Positions 24,534-31,327 of a stretch of 64,000 bases of DNA are shown here, in pieces. Within the stretch, counting starts at the first letter, position 1. The number at the start of each line of letters is the position of its first letter. Origin of the DNA: Paeniroseomonas aquatica (GTDB taxonomy: Bacteria; Pseudomonadota; Alphaproteobacteria; Acetobacterales; Acetobacteraceae). The DNA lies in contig NZ_JAUFPN010000184.1 in the NCBI RefSeq assembly GCF_030409335.1, forward strand, positions 145,126 through 209,125, given 5' to 3'. Under the pieces are notes generated by a model. That model saw only the letters and a program-made list of their open reading frames with translations, searched no databases and had not been told where the DNA came from. The translations under genes and the position numbers were made by a program.

Positions 24534-25637
24534 ATGGACATCCCTCCCGACCGCACCCCGCTCGCCGGCGTCATCTCGGAGGCCAATCCGATGGGAACCG
24601 ACGGCTTCGAGTTCGTCGAATTCACCGGGCCCGACCTGCCGGGGCTGGAGGATCTCTTCACCCGCCTCGGCTTCCGCGCCGTGGCGCGGCACCGCAGCAA
24701 GCAGGTGGCGCTGTGGCGCCAGGGCGACGTGAATTTCATCCTGAACGCGGAGCCCGAGAGCTTCGCCCAGGCCTTCCAGAAAGTGCACGGGCCTTCCGCC
24801 TGCGCCATGGCCTTCCGCGTCGCCGACGCCGCCAAGGCCTATGAGCGCGCCATCGCGCTGGGCGCCAGGCCGGTCACCGGCAAGGTCGGGCCGATGGAGC
24901 TGAACATCCCGGCAATCGAGGGAATCGGCGGCTCGCTGCTGTATTTCGTCGACCGCTACGGGGCGCGCGGCAGCATCTACGACGTCGACTTCCGCTGGCT
25001 GGAGGGGGCTGACCCGCATCCGGCCGGGAATGGCCTGACGGTCATCGATCACCTCACGCACAACGTCCTGCGCGGCCGGATGGACGTGTGGTGGGCCTTC
25101 TACGAGAAGCTCTTCAATTTCCGCGAGATCCGCTACTTCGACATCGAAGGCAAGCTGACCGGGCTGAAGTCCCGGGCGCTGACCTCGCCCTGCGGCCAGA
25201 TCCGCATCCCGATCAACGAGAGCAGCGACGACCGCTCGCAGATCGAGGAATACCTGCGGGCCTACAACGGCGAGGGCATCCAGCACATCGCCCTCGGCAC
25301 CACCGACATCTTCGCCAGCGTCGAGGGCATGCGGGGGGCCGGCGTCGCCTTCATGGATACGCCGGAGACCTACTACGAGCTGCTGCCGACGCGGATGCCC
25401 GACCTCGACGCCGCGGAGATCGACCGGCTGCGGCGCAACCGCATCCTGACCGATGGCGCGCCGACGCCCGAGGGCGGCCGTCTGCTGCAGATCTTCACCG
25501 GCACGGTCATCGGCCCGATCTTCTTCGAGCTGATCCAGCGCAAGGGCGACCAGGGCTTCGGCGAGGGCAATTTCCGCGCCCTGTTCGAGAGCATCGAGCT
25601 CGATCAGATCAGGCGCGGGGTCCTCGCCGCCGGGTAG
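24534..25637 (+). CDS. hppD: 4-hydroxyphenylpyruvate dioxygenase
   Basis: Fe(II) dioxygenase that converts 4-hydroxyphenylpyruvate to homogentisate, the second ring-processing step of Phe/Tyr catabolism. 367 residues with two vicinal-oxygen-chelate domains. Iron ligands: H173 in VIDHLTHNV, H251 in GIQHIALGT, E332 in IFFELIQRKGDQGFGEGNF. GAGGAG overlaps the phhA stop, indicating coupled translation. The aminotransferase that links tyrosine to this substrate is not in the window. It ends 29 bases inside the convergent fliJ-like gene. Confidence 0.96.
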   Translation: MDIPPDRTPLAGVISEANPMGTDGFEFVEFTGPDLPGLEDLFTRLGFRAVARHRSKQVALWRQGDVNFILNAEPESFAQAFQKVHGPSACAMAFRVADAAKAYERAIALGARPVTGKVGPMELNIPAIEGIGGSLLYFVDRYGARGSIYDVDFRWLEGADPHPAGNGLTVIDHLTHNVLRGRMDVWWAFYEKLFNFREIRYFDIEGKLTGLKSRALTSPCGQIRIPINESSDDRSQIEEYLRAYNGEGIQHIALGTTDIFASVEGMRGAGVAFMDTPETYYELLPTRMPDLDAAEIDRLRRNRILTDGAPTPEGGRLLQIFTGTVIGPIFFELIQRKGDQGFGEGNFRALFESIELDQIRRGVLAAG

Positions 25638-26013
25638 CGGCTTCGTCCAGCAGTGCCTGGGCCCGCCGCTCCGCCCCTTGCGCGGCGGCGGCCTGGCGCG
25701 CCTCACGCAGGGCGTCCAGCCCGCGCTCGGCCGCCCGTGCCTCCGCCAGCACGGCCTGGGCGGTGGCGGCCCCGGCGCGGGCCAGGCCATGGGCGATGCC
25801 GGCCCGGTCGCGCTCGGCCAGGCCGCGGCGCAGCCAGGCGGCGTAATCCGCCGGCGCGGCCGCGACTGTCTCGGCCTGCAGCCGGGCGCTGGCCTCCGCC
25901 ACCCGCGCCTCGGCCGCGCCAAGCCGGTGGAAGGCCTCGCCGAGCCGCCGCTTGGCCTCGGTGGTCTCGAGCCGGCGCAGCCGCGCCAGGGCCCCGAGCG
26001 GATCACGCGCCAC
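25609..26013 (-). CDS. FliJ-like coiled-coil export chaperone
   Basis: 134 residues, almost all Ala/Arg/Glu helix with heptad character and no enzyme motif. The start is GTG with GGAGG six bases upstream, inside the end of fliI (11-base overlap). Small coiled-coil proteins directly after the FliI/YscN ATPase are normally FliJ/YscO, which insert into the ATPase ring and connect it to the export gate. Identification rests on size, composition and position; sequence identity is not diagnostic. Confidence 0.7.
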   Translation of the reverse strand: MARDPLGALARLRRLETTEAKRRLGEAFHRLGAAEARVAEASARLQAETVAAAPADYAAWLRRGLAERDRAGIAHGLARAGAATAQAVLAEARAAERGLDALREARQAAAAQGAERRAQALLDEAATRRRGPRA

Positions 26014-27349
26014 CGGGGTCCTCCATGGCGTCGGCCAGGGCGGCGAAGGCGCCGGCCACGGTGTCCCGTTCGCCCTTGGCCTGGGTCAGCATGGCCTCGA
26101 TCCGCGGTGCGAGGCGGATCGCCTCATCCACCGCCGGATCGGCGCCGGCGCGGTAGGCGCCGAGCCGGACCAAATCCGCCATGTCGGCATGCAGCGCAAG
26201 GATGGCGCGGGCGCGGCGCATCAGCCCGGCCTCGGCCGGCGCCAGGCAGCCCGGCACGGTGCGGGAGAGGCTGCGCAGCACGTCCATCGCGGGGTAGCGG
26301 CCACGCTCGCCGATGGCGCGGTCCAGCACCACATGCCCATCGAGGATGCCGCGCACCGCATCCGCGACCGGCTCGTCATGGTCGTCGCCCTCGACCAGCA
26401 CGGTGAAGAGGCCGGTGATGGCCCCCGCGCATCCCTCGGTCCGGGGGCCGGCCCGTTCCAGCAGCCGCGGCAGCTCGGCGAAGACGCCGGGGGTATAGCC
26501 ACGCGTGGTCGGCGGCTCGCCGGCCGCCAGACCGATCTCCCGCAGCGCCATGGCATAGCGGGTGACGCTGTCCATCAGCAGCAGCACCTGCTTGCCAGCA
26601 TCCGCGAAGTGCTCGGCGATGGCCATGGCGGCATGGGCCGCCTCCCGCCGCAGCAGGGGAGGGCTGTCGGAGGTGGCGCAGACCACCACGCTGCGGGCGA
26701 GGCCGTCCGGGCCCAGGTCGTCCTCGATGAATTCCCGCAGCTCCCGCCCCCTTTCGCCGACCAGGGCGAGCACCACCACGTCGCAGTCGGCCCCGGCCGC
26801 CAGCATGGCCAGAAGGGTCGACTTGCCGATGCCGGAGGCGGCGAAGAGCCCGAGGCGCTGGCCGCGGCGGCAGGTGGCGAAGGCATCCAGCGCCCTGACG
26901 CCGAGGTCGAGCCGCGGCCCCAGCCGGGCGCGCCGCCCGGCATCCGGCGGCGGCGCCCGGAGCGCCCGGGGCCTCGGCCCGGGGCGCAGGGGCCCCTGCC
27001 CGTCCATCGGCTGCCCCATCGGGTCCACCACCCGGCCCAGCCAGCTGTCGTCCACCGCAAGACAGGGCGGCGGGGCGAGGACCGCGGGCATGCCGGGGGC
27101 GATGCCGTCCAGCGGGCCGAAGGCCAGCGCCGTGGCTTGGCCGGCCTGGAAGCCGACCACTTCGACCGGCAAGGACGGCCGGCCCGATGCCTCCAGCCGC
27201 AGCCTGGCACCGACCTGCAACCATGGCGCGAGCGCCTCCAGCGACAGCCCCAGTCCCGTGGCGGCAGCCACCCGCCCCTGGAGACTGATGGCGGGCAGGC
27301 GGCGGAGGGCGGCCGTTGCCGTCACAAGTGTGCTAAGCGCATGATTCAT
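26003..27349 (-). CDS. fliI: Flagellum-specific (type III export) ATPase
   Basis: 448 residues of the F1-beta-like FliI/YscN family, which energises unfolding and docking of flagellar export substrates. Walker A ASGIGKST at 171-178, then VVVLALVGERGRELREF, the DSVTRYAMALREIGLAAGEPPTTRGYTPGVF block and the ALRSLSRTVPG-like region (DVLRSLSRTVPG). The arginine finger region RYPAMDVL is present. Flagellar rather than virulence use is favoured by the adjacent ctrA and chemotaxis genes; no other structural flagellar gene is in view. Divergent from ctrA. Confidence 0.92.
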   Translation of the reverse strand: MNHALSTLVTATAALRRLPAISLQGRVAAATGLGLSLEALAPWLQVGARLRLEASGRPSLPVEVVGFQAGQATALAFGPLDGIAPGMPAVLAPPPCLAVDDSWLGRVVDPMGQPMDGQGPLRPGPRPRALRAPPPDAGRRARLGPRLDLGVRALDAFATCRRGQRLGLFAASGIGKSTLLAMLAAGADCDVVVLALVGERGRELREFIEDDLGPDGLARSVVVCATSDSPPLLRREAAHAAMAIAEHFADAGKQVLLLMDSVTRYAMALREIGLAAGEPPTTRGYTPGVFAELPRLLERAGPRTEGCAGAITGLFTVLVEGDDHDEPVADAVRGILDGHVVLDRAIGERGRYPAMDVLRSLSRTVPGCLAPAEAGLMRRARAILALHADMADLVRLGAYRAGADPAVDEAIRLAPRIEAMLTQAKGERDTVAGAFAALADAMEDPGGA

Positions 27350-27386
27350 CGGGTTTATTGGTCCTGCCCTGCTCCGGTTAGCCTCG

Positions 27387-27423
27387 AATTTACGGATTGT
27401 CTCGTAAATTGATACGTCTCAAT
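27387..27423. promoter_or_regulatory. Overlapping inverted repeats in the fliI-ctrA divergent promoter
   Basis: AATTTACG-N8-CGTAAATT (27387-27410) is a perfect 8-bp palindrome. It overlaps a second one, ATTGA-N6-TCAAT (27408-27423). A degenerate CtrA-like site TTAG-N7-TTTA (27378-27392, 6 of 8 bases of TTAA-N7-TTAA) sits just to the left. The 146-bp gap is far more AT-rich than its surroundings, so it is the likely promoter of both genes. Confidence 0.5.
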
Positions 27424-27495
27424 GGTGAATATGCTCTTCACTGTGCGCGCAGAAGTGGTATCTCTATACACGTTAAAGGTGTAGGAGACCGCAAC

Positions 27496-28251
27496 ATGCG
27501 CGTTCTGCTGGTTGAAGATGACCTGACCGCCGCCCGTGGCATCGTTGCCATGCTGAAGGCCTCCGCCATGGTGGTGGATGCCGTCGACACCGGGGAGGAG
27601 GCGCTGGAGATGGTCCGCCTCTACGACTACGACATCGTCGTTCTCGACCTCGTCCTGCCGGACATGGAGGGCTACGAAGTCGTGCGCCGGCTGCGCGCCG
27701 GCCGGGTCGAGACGCCGGTGCTGATCCTCTCGGGGCTGGTCCGGCCGCAGGCCAAGGTGAAGGGCTTCGGCGTCGGCGCCGATGACTTCCTCACCAAGCC
27801 CTTCGACAGCCAGGAACTGCTGGCCCGCATCCATGCCGTGGTCCGCCGCGCCAAGGGCTTCTCCCAGCCCAGCCTCTCGGTCGGCCCGCTGACCCTGAAC
27901 CTCGGCTCCCGCGAGGTGACGGTGGATGGCCATCCGATCCATCTGACCGGCAAGGAGTATGCGATCCTCGAGCTGCTCACCCTCCGCAAGGGCATGGTCC
28001 TCACCAAGGAGGCCTTCCTCAACCACCTCTACGGCGGGATGGATGAGCCTGAGGTGAAGATCATCGACGTCTTCATCTGCAAGCTGCGCAAGAAGCTGGC
28101 CCAGGCCGGCGCGGACAGCCTGATCGGCACCGTCTGGGGCCGCGGCTATGTCCTGCGCGACCCAGATACCCGGCTGACCGCCGGCTTCGCCCCGCCCCGC
28201 CCCGTGGCGGCGCCGGCCCCCGCCCTGCCGCTGGCCCGCGAGGTCGCCTGA
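27496..28251 (+). CDS. ctrA: CtrA-type cell-cycle/motility response regulator
   Basis: OmpR-class transcription factor, 251 residues; TAGGAG precedes the start. Receiver domain 1-118 with phosphoacceptor D51 ([12 protein letters not shown]) and K101. The DNA-binding domain is nearly textbook Ctr[35 protein letters not shown], then [14 protein letters not shown] and [11 protein letters not shown]. The receiver is more divergent from Caulobacter CtrA than the DNA-binding half. A Pro/Ala-rich tail of about 25 residues ends in Val-Ala, which may act as a proteolysis signal as the terminal Ala-Ala does in Caulobacter. Outside Caulobacterales and Rhizobiales CtrA mainly drives motility and chemotaxis, which fits its neighbours. 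Confidence 0.93.
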   Translation: MRVLLVEDDLTAARGIVAMLKASAMVVDAVDTGEEALEMVRLYDYDIVVLDLVLPDMEGYEVVRRLRAGRVETPVLILSGLVRPQAKVKGFGVGADDFLTKPFDSQELLARIHAVVRRAKGFSQPSLSVGPLTLNLGSREVTVDGHPIHLTGKEYAILELLTLRKGMVLTKEAFLNHLYGGMDEPEVKIIDVFICKLRKKLAQAGADSLIGTVWGRGYVLRDPDTRLTAGFAPPRPVAAPAPALPLAREVA

Positions 28252-28312
28252 CCGCAGGTGCCGCCGGGGCCCGGCCGGGCCCCGGTTGCCTGGCCGCGTC
28301 ACCCTTCGGACT

Positions 28313-28353
28313 CAACGGAGGCCCGGCGGAGCTGCTCCGCCGGGCCTCCGTTG
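28313..28353. terminator. Strong bidirectional intrinsic terminator-like hairpin between ctrA and cheR
   Basis: Perfect 18-bp inverted repeat (28313-28330 and 28336-28353) with a 5-base loop GCTGC. The arms begin CAACGGAGG and end CCTCCGTTG. It sits between two convergent genes and ends in TTG...CAA without a long T-run. By length it is the strongest hairpin I found in the window. Confidence 0.75.
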
Positions 28354-28377
28354 CTTCCGGCGCCCCGCCGGTGCCGC

Positions 28378-29199
28378 CTAGCCCGCCAGGGCCGCCTCGC
28401 GCGGCCGGCCATAGGCGCCGCGTTCGCCGGCGAGCGGCGCCAGCCGGTCGGTCAGGCCCAATACCGTCTCCGCCCCACCGAGGTAGAGCACCCCATCCGG
28501 CAGCAGCTGCGCCGCCAGCGCGTTGAGCACCCGCGTCTTGGTCGGGGCATCGAAGTAGATCAGCACGTTGCGGCAGAAGATCACGTCGAAGCGGCCGAAG
28601 CCCCGCAGGTCGCCCAGCAGGGTGCCCCGCTCGAAACGGGCCATCGCCCGCAGCTCGGGCGAGACCCGCCAGCGCCCGCTCTCCTGCCGGAAATGCTTGA
28701 CCAGGAGCCGCGCCGGCATCCCCCGCTGGACCTCGAACTGGGTGAAATACCCCTCGCGCGCCCGGGCGACGACGCTGTCGGCGATATCCGTGCCGATGAT
28801 CTCGACCCGCCTGCCCTCCAGGTTCAGCTCCTGCACGAGCATGGCGATCGAATAGGCCTCCTGCCCGGTCGAGCAGGCCGCCGACCAGATCCGCAGCAGC
28901 GATCCGGGCGCCCGGGCCCGCGCCAGCACGGGCAGCGCCTGGCGCAGGTGGTCGAACGGCTTGCCGTCGCGGAAGAAGCTGCTTTCGTTGGTGGTCAGCG
29001 CCTCGGTCACCGCATCCGCCAGGGCGCTGGAGCGCGGGTCGCGCAGCTTCAGCGCCAGCGCATCCAGGCTTGCCAGGCCATCCCGCTTCAGCAGCGGTCC
29101 GAGCCGGGTCTCCAGCATGTAGCCCTTGTCGGAGGTCAGTACCAAGCCGGATCGGGATTTCACCACACCGGCGATGAAGGCGAAGCTTTCCGGCGTCAT
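28378..29199 (-). CDS. cheR: Chemotaxis protein methyltransferase CheR
   Basis: Methylates glutamates of chemoreceptors with S-adenosylmethionine, setting adaptation. 273 residues: helical N-terminal domain (ESFAFIAGVVKSRSGLVL) and a Rossmann methyltransferase domain with IWSAACSTGQEAYSIAM (SAM motif I), IIGTDIADSVVARAREG, and FDVIFCRNVLIYFD. The NESSFFRD receptor-contact segment is intact. Last gene of the che run; its ATG overlaps the cheB stop. The receptors it acts on are encoded elsewhere. Confidence 0.95.
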   Translation of the reverse strand: MTPESFAFIAGVVKSRSGLVLTSDKGYMLETRLGPLLKRDGLASLDALALKLRDPRSSALADAVTEALTTNESSFFRDGKPFDHLRQALPVLARARAPGSLLRIWSAACSTGQEAYSIAMLVQELNLEGRRVEIIGTDIADSVVARAREGYFTQFEVQRGMPARLLVKHFRQESGRWRVSPELRAMARFERGTLLGDLRGFGRFDVIFCRNVLIYFDAPTKTRVLNALAAQLLPDGVLYLGGAETVLGLTDRLAPLAGERGAYGRPREAALAG

Positions 29200-30383
29200 G
29201 CCATCACTCCCTGGCTCGTCATGTAAGGGCCGGCGGCGCCGGGGCGGGCACCGGCGGCTGTCAGCAACTGCTCGGCCAGGCCTTCCGGCGGCAGCAGCGC
29301 CCTGGCCAGGCCCGCCCGGGCCACTGCGCCGGGCATGCCCCAGACGACGGAGCTCGCCTCATCCTGCGCGAGCACGGTGCCACCCGCTGCGGCGACCGCC
29401 TGGCAGCCGAGCAGCCCGTCCTGGCCCATGCCGGTCATGATCACCGCCAGCAGCGCCCCGCCGCAGGCCGCCGAGAGGCTGCGCAGCATGGGGTCTACGG
29501 CCGGGCGGCAGAAATTCTCGGGCGGCCCCCCGTTCAGGCGTGCCGTCAGGGCACCGCCCGGGCCGGTATCCACCAGCAGGTGCCGGTCACCCGGGGCGAG
29601 GTAGAGCGCGCCGGGCCGCAGCGTCTCGCCGTCCTGCGCCTCGGCGCAGCCTGGCCCGCCGAGGCGGTTGAGGTGGTCCGCCAGCATGGCGGTGAAGCCG
29701 GCCGGCATGTGCTGCACCACCACCAGCGGCACCTGCAGCGGCCGGGTCAGCCCCCGCAGCAGGGTGGTCAGAGCCTGCGGCCCGCCGGTCGAACAGCCGA
29801 TGCCGATGGCGCGGAGGCCGCGGAGCGGCGCGCCGGCAGCGGACCGCGGCGCCGCCCGGGCCACGCCCAGGGCCGCCGCCGGCACCGCCGTGACGCCGGC
29901 CTGACCCAAAGCCGCCTTGCGGCCGACCCGGGCCCAGCCCTTCACCTTGGCCAGCAGCTCGGCCCGGAAGGCCGGATCCGCCAGGCCGCCGCCGGCCGCG
30001 CCGGGCTTCGGCAGGTAATCCGCCGCCCCCGCGCGCAAGGCCGCCATGGTGGCGCTGGCGCCCTTCTGGGTCAGGGCGCTGGCGACGATGACCGCGGGCC
30101 GCGGCTCTTGCCTGAGCAGGAGCGGCAGCGCGGTCATGCCATCCATCACCGGCATCTCCAGGTCCAGCAGCACCACCTGCGGCCGACCGGCCATGGGCAT
30201 CGAGGCGAAGGCGGCCACCGCCTGCTGCCCATCCCCGACGCGGGAGACCACCCTGATGCCGGGGTCCGCCTCCAGCGCCCGGGCCAGGGCGGACCGCACC
30301 GTCGGGCTGTCGTCGCAGAGCATCACCCGCACCGGCTCCGGCACGGGGGCCGGTGGCGGATGCGCCGGTCGCGTGGAGCTCAC
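29196..30383 (-). CDS. cheB: Chemotaxis methylesterase/response regulator CheB
   Basis: 395 residues, GTG start overlapping the cheY stop (GTGA). Receiver domain about 15-135 with phosphoacceptor D74 (VVLLDLEMPVMDG) and K after DYLPKP. A 60-residue Ala-rich linker leads to the esterase domain with catalytic Ser in AIGIGCSTGGPQ, His in VVVQHMPAGFT and Asp in IMTGMGQDG. It removes methyl groups (and deamidates) receptors in response to CheA phosphorylation, opposing CheR. Confidence 0.95.
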   Translation of the reverse strand: MSSTRPAHPPPAPVPEPVRVMLCDDSPTVRSALARALEADPGIRVVSRVGDGQQAVAAFASMPMAGRPQVVLLDLEMPVMDGMTALPLLLRQEPRPAVIVASALTQKGASATMAALRAGAADYLPKPGAAGGGLADPAFRAELLAKVKGWARVGRKAALGQAGVTAVPAAALGVARAAPRSAAGAPLRGLRAIGIGCSTGGPQALTTLLRGLTRPLQVPLVVVQHMPAGFTAMLADHLNRLGGPGCAEAQDGETLRPGALYLAPGDRHLLVDTGPGGALTARLNGGPPENFCRPAVDPMLRSLSAACGGALLAVIMTGMGQDGLLGCQAVAAAGGTVLAQDEASSVVWGMPGAVARAGLARALLPPEGLAEQLLTAAGARPGAAGPYMTSQGVMA

Positions 30384-30775
30384 GCGGCCTCGTCCCGCAG
30401 CAGCCCGACCTGGACGAATTTGTCCCGCAGGATGCCCTCGTCGAAGGGCTTCATGACGTATTCCTGAGCACCGGCACCCAGCGCCTCGACGATCTTCTCC
30501 ATCGCGGCCTCGGTGGTGCAGAGCACCACGATGGGATGGTCCGGGCCGAATTCCGCACGCGCCGCGCGCAGGAATTCCAGCCCGTCCATGACCGGCATGT
30601 TCCAGTCCAGCAGCACGACCTGCGGCATGCTGGACCGGCAGGCGGTCAGGGCTTCCGCGCCGTCGCCCGCCTCGGCGACCGTGAAGCCCAGCTTCTCCAG
30701 GATCCGCCGTGCCGCCTTGCGGACGGTACGGCTGTCGTCCACCACCAGGCAGGTTGCAGGGCTTTCGCCGGTCAT
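30380..30775 (-). CDS. cheY: Single-domain response regulator CheY
   Basis: 131 residues, receiver domain only. Phosphoacceptor D57 in VVLLDWNMPVMDGLEFL, acidic pair VVDDS, T/S switch LCTTEAA and K in EYVMKPFDEG. GAGGGAGAG upstream of the start. It would carry the signal from CheA to the flagellar switch, or act as a phosphate sink; with a second receiver fused to CheA, either job is possible. Located between cheW and cheB. Confidence 0.93.
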   Translation of the reverse strand: MTGESPATCLVVDDSRTVRKAARRILEKLGFTVAEAGDGAEALTACRSSMPQVVLLDWNMPVMDGLEFLRAARAEFGPDHPIVVLCTTEAAMEKIVEALGAGAQEYVMKPFDEGILRDKFVQVGLLRDEAA

Positions 30776-30811
30776 TCCACGCTCTCCCTCTCAGCTTGGG
30801 TCCGGCACCGG

Positions 30812-31315
30812 TCAGCCAATGGCCAGGATCCGTTCGACATCGATGACGATCAGCAGCCGCTCACCGACGCGATGGACGCCGCGCGAGACCTCCCGCCACA
30901 TGGCGTCGAGCGTGACCGGATTGGCCGCGCGATCCGCCAGCGGCAGCGGCAGCACCTCGCCGACCTGGTCGGCCAGCAGGCTGTAGAGCTCGCCCTCCCG
31001 CTCGACGACGATGCTCATGGCGCCGCGCTGGCCCTCGGCGCGCGGCGGCAGGCCGAGCCGGCACCGCAGGTCGATGGCGGTGACGATGCGGCCGCGCAGG
31101 TTCAGGCTGCCGGCCACCTCCGCCGGCGCCAGCGGAATGCGGGTGATGGCCTGCACGCCCAGCACGTCGCGGATCGCCAGCACCGGCACGCCGCAAAGCT
31201 GGTCGGCGACCGTCAGGGTCAGGTAGATCTCCTCGGCCGCATCGGCGGGCGCCGCGTTGCCCCGGGCCAGGTGGCCAGCAGGCGAGCCGTCGCTCAGGGT
31301 GCTCTGGGTCTGCAT
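30812..31315 (-). CDS. cheW: Chemotaxis coupling protein CheW
   Basis: 167 residues: about 35 polar residues then a CheW beta-barrel (IYLTLTVADQLCGVPVLAIRDVLGVQAITRIPLAPAEVAGSLNLRGRIVTAIDLRCRLGL). GAGGAG precedes the ATG. It bridges chemoreceptor tips to CheA. Immediately downstream of cheA with a 12-base gap, so co-translated. Confidence 0.94.
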   Translation of the reverse strand: MQTQSTLSDGSPAGHLARGNAAPADAAEEIYLTLTVADQLCGVPVLAIRDVLGVQAITRIPLAPAEVAGSLNLRGRIVTAIDLRCRLGLPPRAEGQRGAMSIVVEREGELYSLLADQVGEVLPLPLADRAANPVTLDAMWREVSRGVHRVGERLLIVIDVERILAIG

Positions 31316-31327
31316 GTCTGGCGCTCC

